DNA of 64,000 nt. Source: Nostoc sp. 'Lobaria pulmonaria (5183) cyanobiont' (GTDB taxonomy: Bacteria > Cyanobacteriota > Cyanobacteriia > Cyanobacteriales > Nostocaceae). The stretch spans positions 6,959,001 through 7,023,000 of the forward strand of contig NZ_CP026692.1 of assembly GCF_002949795.1 (NCBI RefSeq), in the 5' to 3' direction. This document shows positions 1 through 9,402 of the stretch, piece after piece (within the stretch, counting starts at the first letter, position 1; the number at the start of each line of letters is the position of its first letter). Under the pieces are notes generated by a model, which did no database searches, was not told the origin of the DNA, and saw only the letters and a list, made by a program, of their open reading frames with translations. Position numbers and translations under genes: made by a program.

Positions 1-36
1 AATTTTTCCGAGTCAAATTAATTTAATCAAACCATC

Positions 37-2163
37 ATGTTGAATGTTAGGGTGTATTTGTGGCAATTTGACCAGCTAAGACTGAAAAGAAAATTATTTA
101 GATTTTTAGCTTTTATCCTCAGTGCTATTTTAGTTGTCGTTTTGGCAAATAACAGTTTTGCGACTGCACCCAGAACTACAGAAATATTATGGGATACTTA
201 CGGCATACCGCATATATACGGTAAAGATGCTCCAAGTGCTTTCCAGGCGTTTGGTTGGGCACAGATGCAGAGTCATGCTAACTTGCTGTTGCACCTCTAT
301 GGTCAAGCTAGGGGAAAAGCAGCTGAATACTGGGGAGAAGAGTATTTAGAATCTGATAAATGGGTACTGACGATGGGAGTGCCCAATCGTGCTAGTTCTT
401 GGTATCAGGCACAAAGTCCAGCTTTTCGTAGTTATATAAATGCCTTTGCCACTGGGATAAATGCGTATGCTAAAGCACATCCTGATTTAATTAATGATGA
501 AGTAAAAATAGTATTACCTATCAAGCCAGAAGATGTGTTGGCACATTTGCAAAGAGTGCTGGATTTTACTTTTATTGTCAATCAAGAACAAGCAGCAAAT
601 ATTACTCATACTCAATCGAAAGCTGGTTCTAACGGTTGGGCGATCGCACCCAAACATTCTGCCAGTGGAAAAGCGATGTTGTTGGCAAATCCCCACTTGT
701 TATGGTCGGATTTATTTGTCTGGTATGAAGCACAAATTACTGCGCCAGGGATGAATGCTTCTGGAGCAGCCTTAGTGGGAATTCCAGTTTTAGCGATCGC
801 CTTTAACGATCATTTGGGTTGGACTCATACCGTCAATACCCTTGATGGTTGGGATGTATACAAGTTGAAATTGGCTGATAATGGTTATCTTTTTGATGGC
901 AAAGTCCGTCCTTTTACAACATCAAAGTTTTTGTTAAAGGTCAAGCAAAAGAATGGCTCGTTAGTCGAACAACCATTATTAGTTAAAAGTTCCGTCCACG
1001 GTGCAGTCGTTCAAGAAAAAGATGGGTTCGCTGTAGCGCTGCGGGTTGTCGGTGCAGACCGTCCCGGTGTGTTGGAACAGTGGTGGGATATGGCACGTTC
1101 TCAAAACTTCAACCAATTTCAAAAAGTATTGAAACGCTTGCAACTACCGATGTTTACCGTCATGTATGCAGATCGAGCCGGACACATCATGCACCTATTC
1201 AACGGTCTAGTGCCGATTCGTCAACAAGGAGACTTTAAATACTGGGAAGGCTTAATTCCTGGCGACACATCTAAGACTTTGTGGACAAAAATGCACCCAT
1301 ACAAAGATTTACCGCGTGTAATTGACCCGCCTAGCGGTTGGTTGCAAAATGCTAATGATGCACCTTGGACAACAACTTTCCCCCCTGCCATCAAAGCAGA
1401 TGATTACCCTGCCTATATGGCTCCACGAGGAAAAATGTCTTTTCGGGCACAAAGTTCTGCAAAAATGTTGGCTGAAGATCCAAAAATTTCTTTTGAGAAC
1501 ATGATTAAGTACAAACATTCCACCAAAATGGAACTTGCAGAACGCATCCTTGATGACCTAATCCCTGCTGCTCAAACTTATGGTGATGAATTAGCCCGTC
1601 GTGCTGCTGAAATTTTGGCTGCTTGGGATCGGAATGCTAATGCTGATAGTCGAGGCGCGGTATTGTTTTCTTTTTGGTGGCAAGAAATGGATCAAGAGCA
1701 AACCTTTAGTATTCCTTGGAGTGAGAACTCGCCGCGCACCACACCTGATGGTTTAAAAGACCCCGAAAGTGCGGCGAAAGCGCTACAAATAGCAGCAACA
1801 AAAGTCGAAAAAGCTTATGGAAAGCTAGATGTTGCTTGGGGTGAAGTCTTTCGAGTGCATAGCGGAAACTTAGATTTACCTGCCAATGGTGGCGATGGCG
1901 ATGAAGGAATATTCCGTGCCCTCTATTTTGCTCCAGCTAAGGATGAACGCTTTCAAGCCGTAGCTGGTGATAGTTATGTTGCAGCCATTGAATTTTCGCA
2001 ACCAGTAAAAGCAATGGCTCTCATCAGCTACGGTAACGCTACTCAACCCGGTTCACCCCATATTACCGACCAACTACCACTGTTTTCTCAGAAGCAATTG
2101 CGTCCTGTTTGGCGAACTCGTCCAGAAGTATTAGCACACTTGGAGGAACGCAAAACTTTTTGA
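37..2163 (+). CDS. Penicillin acylase / acyl-homoserine-lactone acylase family protein
   Basis: N-terminal nucleophile (Ntn) hydrolase of the penicillin-acylase family, 708 aa. A hydrophobic segment at residues 21-37 looks like an uncleaved or cleavable signal, so the enzyme should be periplasmic. The alpha chain starts with the family motif around 'WDTYGIPHIYG' (52-62). The motif GSNGWAI at 197-203 marks the self-cleavage point, with Ser198 the predicted nucleophile at the start of the beta chain. Downstream motifs 'WTHTVNTLDGWDVYKL' and the long Trp-rich beta chain fit the family. Substrates may be N-acyl homoserine lactones, as for cyanobacterial AiiC-type enzymes, but beta-lactam or other acyl amides cannot be excluded from sequence. 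The length is close to family norms. No operon partner is evident; the next gene starts only 5 bp after the stop. Confidence 0.9.
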   Translation: MLNVRVYLWQFDQLRLKRKLFRFLAFILSAILVVVLANNSFATAPRTTEILWDTYGIPHIYGKDAPSAFQAFGWAQMQSHANLLLHLYGQARGKAAEYWGEEYLESDKWVLTMGVPNRASSWYQAQSPAFRSYINAFATGINAYAKAHPDLINDEVKIVLPIKPEDVLAHLQRVLDFTFIVNQEQAANITHTQSKAGSNGWAIAPKHSASGKAMLLANPHLLWSDLFVWYEAQITAPGMNASGAALVGIPVLAIAFNDHLGWTHTVNTLDGWDVYKLKLADNGYLFDGKVRPFTTSKFLLKVKQKNGSLVEQPLLVKSSVHGAVVQEKDGFAVALRVVGADRPGVLEQWWDMARSQNFNQFQKVLKRLQLPMFTVMYADRAGHIMHLFNGLVPIRQQGDFKYWEGLIPGDTSKTLWTKMHPYKDLPRVIDPPSGWLQNANDAPWTTTFPPAIKADDYPAYMAPRGKMSFRAQSSAKMLAEDPKISFENMIKYKHSTKMELAERILDDLIPAAQTYGDELARRAAEILAAWDRNANADSRGAVLFSFWWQEMDQEQTFSIPWSENSPRTTPDGLKDPESAAKALQIAATKVEKAYGKLDVAWGEVFRVHSGNLDLPANGGDGDEGIFRALYFAPAKDERFQAVAGDSYVAAIEFSQPVKAMALISYGNATQPGSPHITDQLPLFSQKQLRPVWRTRPEVLAHLEERKTF

Positions 2164-2168
2164 CAGCT

Positions 2169-2894
2169 ATGAGTTATGAATTAATAGGCTGTCTGTACAG
2201 CTGGAAAATTGTTCTGGCGATCGCACTTATTAGTCTGCCTTTACCAGCGTTGTCAGAAAACAAACAGCTGAATAATTATCAACCACAAATTCTTCAGACA
2301 GAAATTAGCGATCGCGATCTAAAAATTATTGAGCAGTTAGTTGCGATCGCCCAACGTCAGTCTTCGCAGGTACAGGAGGCAAAAGCTGCTATGGGATGGA
2401 GTGCTTTCACCGATGTTTTGAGTGTAGAATTATCACCATCTCAAAGCACGATCGATTACAACTTGCCTGAAATAGCATCTGAAAGTCAGCGCAGTTTTGC
2501 GATCGCAATGACAATTGACCCGATTAAAGTTTTGAATATCATTCAGCAATTACCGATAAGAGAAGCTCGCTGGCATGAAGTTAAACAGCAAAAACGGGTA
2601 GCCGTTGTCCAATACTATCTTGCTTACTTACAAGCCCGTCAAGCTGCGAAAATAGCCACTTATCGAATGCAACAGCTTGCCCTTTTGGGAGCAAAAACTG
2701 AGCGGATTGCTACCATGAATTCTCAAGGAACTTTAAGTCACCTGGCGAATCCTGACTATGTTACAGCTGCAACGGAGATGCTGAATACAAACGCACGCGA
2801 TCGCTTGGCATTAGAAGAGCTAGCAGCTTGTGTTGGCTTATCTTCACAAGCAACAATTACACTGCTTAAAGCCAGTAATTTGAACAATGAGTAG
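2169..2894 (+). CDS. Secreted TolC-like coiled-coil protein
   Basis: I chose the ATG at 2169, 5 bp after the acylase stop, because it gives a clean signal peptide (hydrophobic core 13-26, then 'LPALSEN'); an earlier in-frame start at 2109 would overlap the acylase. The mature protein is mostly helical. The stretch 'VVQYYLAYLQARQAAKIA' followed by 'ALEELAACVGLS' resembles one helical repeat of TolC/outer-membrane efflux proteins, but at 241 aa it is only about half of a TolC monomer and has no clear barrel strands. It overlaps the start of a decayed FecCD permease by 8 bp, so it may once have been co-transcribed with siderophore uptake genes. Function unknown. Confidence 0.65.
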   Translation: MSYELIGCLYSWKIVLAIALISLPLPALSENKQLNNYQPQILQTEISDRDLKIIEQLVAIAQRQSSQVQEAKAAMGWSAFTDVLSVELSPSQSTIDYNLPEIASESQRSFAIAMTIDPIKVLNIIQQLPIREARWHEVKQQKRVAVVQYYLAYLQARQAAKIATYRMQQLALLGAKTERIATMNSQGTLSHLANPDYVTAATEMLNTNARDRLALEELAACVGLSSQATITLLKASNLNNE

Positions 2895-3537
2895 ATCGGT
2901 TCCCTCACCAGCCAGAGGATTGTTGTCATTCCTAACATTTCCCGTTGCGGGTTTAATTGTGGGATTGCTAATTCTTTTGATTTGTCTAATTTTCAGCGTC
3001 TCATTTGGCGCAGCAGATATTCCTCTGCATCAGATACTCATCCCTCTTTTATCACTTTGGGATAATCCAATTGCTCAAACGGTTATGGGGCTTTAATTTC
3101 TACCTTTTGTCTATAAATTTTAGCTTCTATTAGAAAATAAAGCCTCAAACCTGGATTAAATCAAAGTCTCAGAATTTGGCTGAGATTATTGTTTTTTGAG
3201 AGTGACAAAAGAGGGTTAATCAAAGCATCAGAATTAAATGCTTTAAATTTAGGAGATGAGATTGCCAAAGGTTTAGGTAATAAAGTTGTAATGGTAGCGC
3301 AGTTTATTATTATTAATTAGTGCAGCAGTAGCAACTGCGGGAACAATTGGATTTGTAGGATTAATTGCTCGTCAATTAGTAGGTGGAAATCATCAAGGTT
3401 TGATTCCAGTAGCGGGAATAACAGGAGCAATGATTCTGGTTTTGTCTGATTTTATTGGCAGAATTATTTTTGCTCCTATCGAAATTCCTTGTGGAATTGT
3501 TACTGCTGTGATTGGTGCTCCAGATTTTATTTATTAA
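2887..3537 (+). pseudogene. Decayed FecCD-family iron-siderophore ABC permease
   Basis: The first 69 codons (2887-3096) encode an intact permease N-terminus with one membrane segment ('LIVGLLILLICLIFSVSFGA') and then stop. From about 3228 a second block encodes 'ELNALNLGDEIAKGLGNKV', which matches the conserved cytoplasmic loop before the last membrane helices of FecCD permeases. It hits TAG at 3318-3320, and the C-terminal block continues in another frame to 3537 ('AGTIGFVGLIARQLVGG', 'GIVTAVIGAPDFIY'). The middle of the protein, roughly five helices, is missing. This is therefore a pseudogene with an internal deletion plus a frameshift. An intact paralogue lies at 10153-11226. Confidence 0.85.
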
Positions 3538-3540
3538 TTA

Positions 3541-3875
3541 AGAATCGAAAAAATAAGACCTAATTCAGTATACTTAATACTAAGTAAGTAGAGAAAAATT
3601 TTTTTTAGGTGTAGCATTAATAAAAGTGAATAGTGTAATATATCATGTTCAGGTAACTAGTTATGATTCCCATAGTCATTGCACCCTACGCGCCAATTTC
3701 TCATGGGGTTTCTTCTATCACCGTGCTGGCTTCCCCTAATCCCCTATCTACCTGCAAGAAGGGGAGATAAAGCGCTGCTAAAGCAGCGTGGGGTTTTTTG
3801 GGTTTAATTAAGTAATCAATCGGACATGATATTACATACTTACAAAATCATCAAAATATTCCCTTAAATTTAATT
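3541..3875. other. Intergenic gap before the fecE-like gene
   Basis: No gene is seen here. The stretch holds a terminator-like hairpin (3773-3788) and a copy of the short GGACATGATAT repeat at 3822-3832. A-rich sequence just before 3876 gives no clear ribosome binding site. Confidence 0.5.
3773..3799 (+). terminator. Hairpin with T-run
   Basis: Perfect inverted repeat CGCTGCT-AA-AGCAGCG followed by TGGGGTTTTTTG. The loop is only two bases and G residues precede the T-run, so it could be a repeat remnant rather than a working terminator. Confidence 0.4.
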
Positions 3876-4697
3876 ATGTCAATGTCATTATTGAGCGATA
3901 ATCTACATTACCAAATTTCAGCGAATAATTTGACTTTGGGTTACGACCATATAACTATTATTAAGCATTTAAATTTAGATATACCACCAGGAAAAATAAC
4001 TGCTTTAGTTGGTGCAAACGGTTCTGGGAAATCCACTTTATTACGGGGTTTAGCAAGATTATTAAAACCTCGTATTGGCACAATTTATTTAGATACAACA
4101 GATATATTTAAGCTATCAACAAAAGATGTTGCTAAAAAATTAGGAATTCTTACCCAAGGACCCGTTGCACCAGAAGGATTAACCGTTCGAGATTTGGTAG
4201 CTTGTGGAAGATTTCCTTATCAAAACTGGTTGCAGCAGTGGACAAAAGAAGATGAAAGATTAGTAGAACTAGCGTTAGAAATTACTGAGATTAAATACTT
4301 AGCAGAACGCGAGTTAGATACTCTTTCTGGTGGACAGCGACAACGTGCTTGGATTGCAATGGCATTAGCTCAAGATACGGATATTTTATTGTTAGATGAA
4401 CCAACTACTTTTTTAGATTTGGCGCACCAAATAGAAGTTTTAGATTTATTGTATGATTTGAACCAAAACCAGCAACGAACGATTGTCATGGTGTTACATG
4501 ATTTGAATCACGCCTGTCGTTATGCTGATTCTTTGGTAGCGGTGAAAGAAGGTCAAATTTTTGCTGTTGGCGAACCTAATTTGGTGATCACTGAGAAGAT
4601 GGTAAGGGAGGTGTTTGGATTGGAATGTCGGATTATCCCAGACCCAGTTTCCGGTACACCGATGTGTATACCAGTAGGAAGAAAGGGGAGAAAATAG
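3876..4697 (+). CDS. FecE-type iron-siderophore/cobalamin ABC transporter ATPase
   Basis: A 273-aa ATP-binding subunit of the FecE/FepC/BtuD class, which drives import of ferric siderophores or B12. Walker A is GANGSGKST (46-54), the signature is LSGGQRQRAWIAMALAQ, Walker B is DILLLDEPTTFLDLA, and the switch His is in 'VMVLHDLNHACRYADSL'. The Gln-loop region 'LTQGPVAPEGLTVRDLVACGRFPY' is typical of siderophore ATPases. The permease immediately upstream is a pseudogene, so this ATPase would need another permease, possibly the intact one at 10153-11226. Confidence 0.9.
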   Translation: MSMSLLSDNLHYQISANNLTLGYDHITIIKHLNLDIPPGKITALVGANGSGKSTLLRGLARLLKPRIGTIYLDTTDIFKLSTKDVAKKLGILTQGPVAPEGLTVRDLVACGRFPYQNWLQQWTKEDERLVELALEITEIKYLAERELDTLSGGQRQRAWIAMALAQDTDILLLDEPTTFLDLAHQIEVLDLLYDLNQNQQRTIVMVLHDLNHACRYADSLVAVKEGQIFAVGEPNLVITEKMVREVFGLECRIIPDPVSGTPMCIPVGRKGRK

Positions 4698-4984
4698 AAA
4701 CAAATAAAAACCTTACATGGCACAATACAGTTCAGTTAAGCATTTCTTCCTTCTCGTCTTGCAGAGTAGGGAATAAGTTTTTTGACTAGCAGTGATCAAA
4801 AAATATCTTGCAGATATGTAATGCTCTCTTCTGAAATTAAATTGCTATATTTATTGCAGATATCTAATACAGTAGAGAGCGATCGCCTTTGATGTGGATT
4901 GTGAATATCTCCAAGATATCATAGCGGTTTTTAAGTAATTGAACTACACCACTCCCTAGTCCCCGTCTCAGTTGTGGTCTAAAA

Positions 4985-7054
4985 TCATTTTCTTGTAATC
5001 AACCCTCTAGATTGCTCCACTAGGCGAATAAACTCACCCCGATAGCCCTCCTGGTCTTCCCCCTTCCCTTGGCTTGCCAATTTCATCACCAAATCATAAC
5101 TAGCATCCCCCTTATACTCAGAGTCACGCAGCACCATCCCAAAGGTAGCTACCGCAGCAGCAAATCTCAGGTTTGTGGAGGGTATCTGGTCGGTTCTCAA
5201 ATCATCATTTTGGATAGTTTGGGTAATTAGTTGACTGGTGCTGTCCTGGGGCAACTTATAGCGCAGTTTCACCTGCATCAACTCATTACCAGCAGCATCC
5301 GAGACAGTTTCACCAGAACGCTGATAGCGCAAAGGATCTATCTCTGGCAGTTTCACATCGCTTTTCGTGCCAGTGGGAATTATTTCATAAAGCGCTGTCA
5401 CAGAATGACCAGCCCCAATATCCCCTGCATCTTTCTTGTCGTCATTGAAATCCTGGTTTTGCAGCAGGCGGTTTTCGTAACCAATCAAGCGATATGCCTG
5501 AACTTTTGCCGGATTAAACTCCACCTGAATTTTCACATCCTTGGCAATAGTAAATAGAGTTCCCCTGAGATCGTTAACTAAAACCTTTTTGGCTTCTAAT
5601 AAGGTATCTATGTAAGCGTAGTTGCCGTTACCCTTATCAGCCAGTTGCTCCATTTTTGCGTCCTTATAATTGCCGGTGCCAAATCCCAACACCGTCAGGA
5701 AAATTCCCTGGTCTCGCTTTTGTTCAATTAATCGCGTTAGGTCGCCATCACTAGAAACCCCGACATTAAAATCTCCATCGGTAGCTAAAATTACTCTGTT
5801 ATTACCAGACTTGAGGAAGCTTTGTTTGGCTATTTTGTAGGCGAGTTCAATACCCTGGCCGCCAGCAGTCGAGCCTCCAGCCTCTAAGCGGTCAATCGCC
5901 GCCAGAATTGTTAATTTTTCACTACCAGGAGTAGCAGGTAAAACCAATCCAGCATTCCCAGCATAGACTACCAAACTCACCCGATCTTCAGGACGCAGTT
6001 TATTCACCAGCAATTTGAGTGACTGTTGCACCAAGGGTAATTTGTTCGGGTCATCCATAGAACCGGAGACATCAATCAGAAATACTAGGTTGCTAGGTGG
6101 TAAGGTTTTGCTTTCTAGGCGTTTACCTTGCAAACCCACCTGTATCAGCTTGTGTTGAGGATTCCAGGGAGCAGCAGCAACTTCAGTGGTGACGGAAAAA
6201 GGACGTTCGCCTTTTGGTTGGGGATAATTGTAGGTAAAATAATTGATCAATTCCTCAATTCGCACTGCATCCTTGGGTGGTAATTCCCCTTGAGTAATAA
6301 ACCGTCGCACGTTGCTGTAAGATGCTGTATCTACATCAATGGAAAAGGTGGAAAGAGGATCGTTACCGACGCGATGAAAGGGATTATCCTCAATCGGGTT
6401 ATAGTTTTCTGTATTGAATCTGCTATCTATTTGTGGTTCCGGGGCAACCCTTCCAATACTGCCACGAGTTTGGAGTTTAGGCATATTCGCACGGTTAGCA
6501 ACTTGATCCTGCACAGATGAGCCAGACGGAATACTAAGGGGTAGGGCTGTGGGTAAAGGTTGAGTCTTTCGGGTAGACTCGGTTTGAGTCCGTTCTCTGG
6601 TCGTCTGAGTCGGAGTGATGGGACTACGAGCTTCCAATTCATCTATCGGACTTTTTAGGGTTGCTAACTCTGGTGCAAATTCTGACTGCAAACGTTGCAG
6701 AATTTTTATATCTGCTGGGGTAACGATCTTGGGATCAGTCGCTATTAGCTCATTGCTGCGATTCACGCAGGCATTCAAGACTGTGGCAAACTCAGTTCGA
6801 GTTACAGGAAGAGTGCCAAAATTTTGGACGGGAACGACACAACTATACTGTTGTACCAATGCCTGGAGTGCTTGGTAGTCAGGGTGATTGGGTAGAATGG
6901 AAGTTTTTGGGGTAGAACTGGCAGGAGTCTGATTGGCTGGAACTGCAACTGTAGCAGACTGACGTAAAACGGCAATTCCTACTGAGGGTATCAATAAAAA
7001 CAATATTACAATACTGACTCGCTGCCACATTTTGGATGAAATCGGGTAAGACAT
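4985..7054 (-). CDS. VWA-domain protein (YfbK/DUF3520 type) with SLH-like N-terminus
   Basis: 689 aa. Residues 11-30 form an N-terminal membrane or signal segment. Residues 58-102 ('YQALQALVQQYSCVV', 'TRTEFATVLNACVNR') look like the single SLH motif of cyanobacterial porins, and 112-143 resembles the heptad segment that follows it in those porins. A low-complexity Thr/Pro linker (145-180) leads to the conserved VWA N-terminal region (about 214-290, 'STFSIDVDTASYSNVRRF'). A VWA domain follows with MIDAS residues D328-S330-S332, then a C-terminal DUF3520-like region to 689. The protein probably acts in the periplasm or cell envelope as a metal-dependent adhesion or scaffold protein. No partner gene is adjacent. 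Confidence 0.85.
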   Translation of the reverse strand: MSYPISSKMWQRVSIVILFLLIPSVGIAVLRQSATVAVPANQTPASSTPKTSILPNHPDYQALQALVQQYSCVVPVQNFGTLPVTRTEFATVLNACVNRSNELIATDPKIVTPADIKILQRLQSEFAPELATLKSPIDELEARSPITPTQTTRERTQTESTRKTQPLPTALPLSIPSGSSVQDQVANRANMPKLQTRGSIGRVAPEPQIDSRFNTENYNPIEDNPFHRVGNDPLSTFSIDVDTASYSNVRRFITQGELPPKDAVRIEELINYFTYNYPQPKGERPFSVTTEVAAAPWNPQHKLIQVGLQGKRLESKTLPPSNLVFLIDVSGSMDDPNKLPLVQQSLKLLVNKLRPEDRVSLVVYAGNAGLVLPATPGSEKLTILAAIDRLEAGGSTAGGQGIELAYKIAKQSFLKSGNNRVILATDGDFNVGVSSDGDLTRLIEQKRDQGIFLTVLGFGTGNYKDAKMEQLADKGNGNYAYIDTLLEAKKVLVNDLRGTLFTIAKDVKIQVEFNPAKVQAYRLIGYENRLLQNQDFNDDKKDAGDIGAGHSVTALYEIIPTGTKSDVKLPEIDPLRYQRSGETVSDAAGNELMQVKLRYKLPQDSTSQLITQTIQNDDLRTDQIPSTNLRFAAAVATFGMVLRDSEYKGDASYDLVMKLASQGKGEDQEGYRGEFIRLVEQSRGLITRK

Positions 7055-7378
7055 GGCTAAATCCTCACACTAAATTTGTTCTATCACATTTGACTATTTA
7101 CCCAGAATAGTCCTGAGCAGCTTGGGATTTGATAATCGTTTCAGTTTTGGTAACTGTAACTTCTACAACACGAACCATTCCCGTCTAGCATTAGGGAATA
7201 GTCAAGGCAAATCAGCAATTATCCCGTCCCAGTAATTCGTAATTGCTCTTTGTGAAGTCGTCATTGAAACCTAAAAAAATTCGGATGAAGTGAGGATGTG
7301 TGACAAAAGTAACATATTCTAGCATCAGAGATTTCTGACAGAAATCTCTAAAATCAAAGATTCTACAAAGGCGATCGC
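7055..7378. promoter_or_regulatory. Divergent intergenic region, vWA gene / amylase
   Basis: This 324-bp gap separates two divergently transcribed genes and must hold both promoters. The one clear structure is a perfect inverted repeat at 7327-7349 (AGAGATTTCT-GAC-AGAAATCTCT), 29 bp upstream of the amylase start. A HIP1 octamer abuts the start codon and there is no Shine-Dalgarno sequence. Confidence 0.5.
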
Positions 7379-8836
7379 ATGACCAACGGCGTAATAATGC
7401 AGTATTACCATTGGTACATCTCCAATGATGGTACATTATGGGACAAGCTGGATAAAACAGCCAATGAGCTAGCTGATGCAGGCTTCACTGCTTTATGGCT
7501 GCCGCCAGCTTATAAGGGCAGTGGTGGAACATGGGATGTTGGATACGCAGTCTACGATTTGTTTGATCTGGGTGAGTTCGATCAAAAAAATACTGTTCGG
7601 ACAAAATATGGAACACGCGAGCAATACTTAAAGGCGATTAAAACGGCACAGCGTGCAGGTATTCAAATCTATGCTGATGTGGTTTTCAACCACAAAGATG
7701 GTGGGGATGAAATAGAACGCATCTCGGCCCAAGAAATGGATTGGAATGACCGCAACCATCCAGTCAGCGATTGGTACGAAATTGGAGCTTATACAAAGTT
7801 CAATTTTTCTGGTCGTGGAGATAAATACTCCACTATGAAATGGTATTGGTGGTGCTTTGATTCATTATCATATAACGCAGATACCCAAAGGGCAGACAAA
7901 CTCTACCGTCTTAAAGATAAACATTTTGAGACGGAAGTTAGCCACGAACACGGCAACTACGATTATTTAATGGCGAACGACCTGGATACAGGTAATGACC
8001 TCGTGCGCGGTGAGTTGATGTATTGGGGGCGTTGGTTTGTTGATACCACAGGTGTAGATGGCTTTCGCATTGACGCTGTTAAACATATCCGCTCTACTTT
8101 TTTCCGTGATTGGTTAAATCACTTGCGAGTTCATTTTGGTGGGCGGGAACTGTTTAGCGTTGGTGAGTACTGGTCTCAAGATATCGATGCCTTACACGGT
8201 TATATTGCCTCTAGTGATGGGCGTTTGTCGTTATTTGATGTGCCTCTACATTTCAAATTTCACCAAGCTAGTCGCCAAGGTAGTAGTTTCGATCTGCAAT
8301 CGATTTTTGATAGAACCCTAGTTAAAGAACAACCTGCCCTAGCTGTTACCTTTGTTGAAAACCATGATACCCAACCTTGTCAATCCCTAGAGTCGCCTGT
8401 TGAACCTTGGTTTAAGCCCTTAGCTTATGCACTAATCTTACTGCGCCGAGAAGGCTATCCTTGCGTTTTCTATGCAGATTATTACGGCGCACAATATCAA
8501 GATAAAGAACGTGATAACACCCTTTACTCTCACCGTTTTTTGATTGACAAGTTCTTAAAGGCGCGTAGAGAATACGGTTTTGGCGACCAGCATGATTACT
8601 TTGACCATCCCAATACTATCGGTTGGACGCGCTTGGGTACTAGGGAACATCCGGGTGCAATGGCTGTAGTGCTGACCAATAGCGCACCAGGGAACAAGTG
8701 GATGAATGTGTTCCGACCGAATCAGGAATTTTACGATGTTACGGGACATATAAACGATATCATTCACACCAATAACGACGGATGGGGAAATTTCCCATGT
8801 CCAGGTGGTTCAATATCGGTCTGGCTGCAAAAATAG
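7379..8836 (+). CDS. amyA: Cytosolic alpha-amylase (GH13)
   Basis: 485 aa, hydrolyses internal alpha-1,4 bonds of glycogen or maltodextrins. There is no signal peptide, and the sequence opens with the typical cytosolic start 'MTNGVIMQYYHWY', which supports this start codon. GH13 catalytic residues are visible: nucleophile Asp232 in 'VDGFRIDAVKH', acid/base Glu263 in 'SVGEYWSQD', and transition-state Asp330 in 'FVENHDTQP'. The N-terminal (beta/alpha)8 barrel with domain B insertion and a short C-terminal beta domain fit the GH13_5 subfamily (bacterial cytoplasmic and Bacillus liquefying amylases). A strong terminator hairpin follows, so it is probably monocistronic. Confidence 0.93.
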   Translation: MTNGVIMQYYHWYISNDGTLWDKLDKTANELADAGFTALWLPPAYKGSGGTWDVGYAVYDLFDLGEFDQKNTVRTKYGTREQYLKAIKTAQRAGIQIYADVVFNHKDGGDEIERISAQEMDWNDRNHPVSDWYEIGAYTKFNFSGRGDKYSTMKWYWWCFDSLSYNADTQRADKLYRLKDKHFETEVSHEHGNYDYLMANDLDTGNDLVRGELMYWGRWFVDTTGVDGFRIDAVKHIRSTFFRDWLNHLRVHFGGRELFSVGEYWSQDIDALHGYIASSDGRLSLFDVPLHFKFHQASRQGSSFDLQSIFDRTLVKEQPALAVTFVENHDTQPCQSLESPVEPWFKPLAYALILLRREGYPCVFYADYYGAQYQDKERDNTLYSHRFLIDKFLKARREYGFGDQHDYFDHPNTIGWTRLGTREHPGAMAVVLTNSAPGNKWMNVFRPNQEFYDVTGHINDIIHTNNDGWGNFPCPGGSISVWLQK

Positions 8837-8857
8837 TTTAAATAGAAAACTAAGGTT

Positions 8858-8901
8858 AAAGAGGTAGATACTAAGGAGTTTTCTCCCCTATCTACCTCTT
8901 T
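8858..8901 (+). terminator. Terminator hairpin after the amylase gene
   Basis: A 13-bp perfect stem pairs 8858-8870 (AAAGAGGTAGATA) with 8889-8901. The 18-base loop holds a small inner GGAG-TTTT-CTCC hairpin. It lies 22 bp after the amylase stop. The right arm ends in TTT only, so efficiency is uncertain. Confidence 0.55.
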
Positions 8902-9402
8902 GACAATAGTATTCAACGTACAAGGGAGCAAAATTTTCAACAGGATTACGGAATTGCAATGACATCACTTGAAGTCATAATCATCGGAACACAAACTGAC
9001 TGCGTTCACTGAATTTATTGCTTGACCAACTCCAAGCAATAAATCTGAAAACAGCCAAATAACTAAAGCTATTAAGGAGATAAATTAACATGAGCGAGAA
9101 TAATAACTCACAATCCACAAAAAAAACACAACCCCCTAAGACAATAGGAAAACCACCAAAAACTGAATTCATTAACTCCGAACAACAACCCAAAACACCA
9201 AAATTATCAGATATTAATTGACTAGGAGTAATCCTAATACTACTCGGTTAAGAAAATTTGTAGGTTGGGTTGAATGGAGTAAAATCCAACAAAGCCCTGA
9301 AAATGTTGGGTATAAGAAACTAGAAGTTTAACAGAAATATTCACTTGCTGCTATATTTTGGGAACCATTGGTTCCCATTTTTTTCATCTCTAATCCCATC
9401 GC
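8902..9402. other. Intergenic gap around a small ORF
   Basis: Apart from the small ORF at 9090-9221 I see no gene here. Confidence 0.4.
9090..9221 (+). CDS. Small hydrophilic protein, possibly truncated
   Basis: A 43-aa open reading frame preceded by a good ribosome binding site (AAGGAGA, 9 bp before ATG). The product is Lys/Pro/Asn/Gln-rich and ends '...TPKLSDIN'. Immediately after the TGA stop the same frame continues CTA GGA GTA ATC CTA ATA CTA CTC GGT TAA, encoding LGVILILLG before the next stop. This suggests either a natural short peptide or a TGG-to-TGA change that removed a short hydrophobic tail. The only support is the RBS and frame; no homologue is recognised. Confidence 0.35.
   Translation: MSENNNSQSTKKTQPPKTIGKPPKTEFINSEQQPKTPKLSDIN

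Noticed and set aside
7255..7280. Single ATTGAAAC-like CRISPR-repeat end near 7261
   Set aside because: A lone 8-bp match without repetition; no array.
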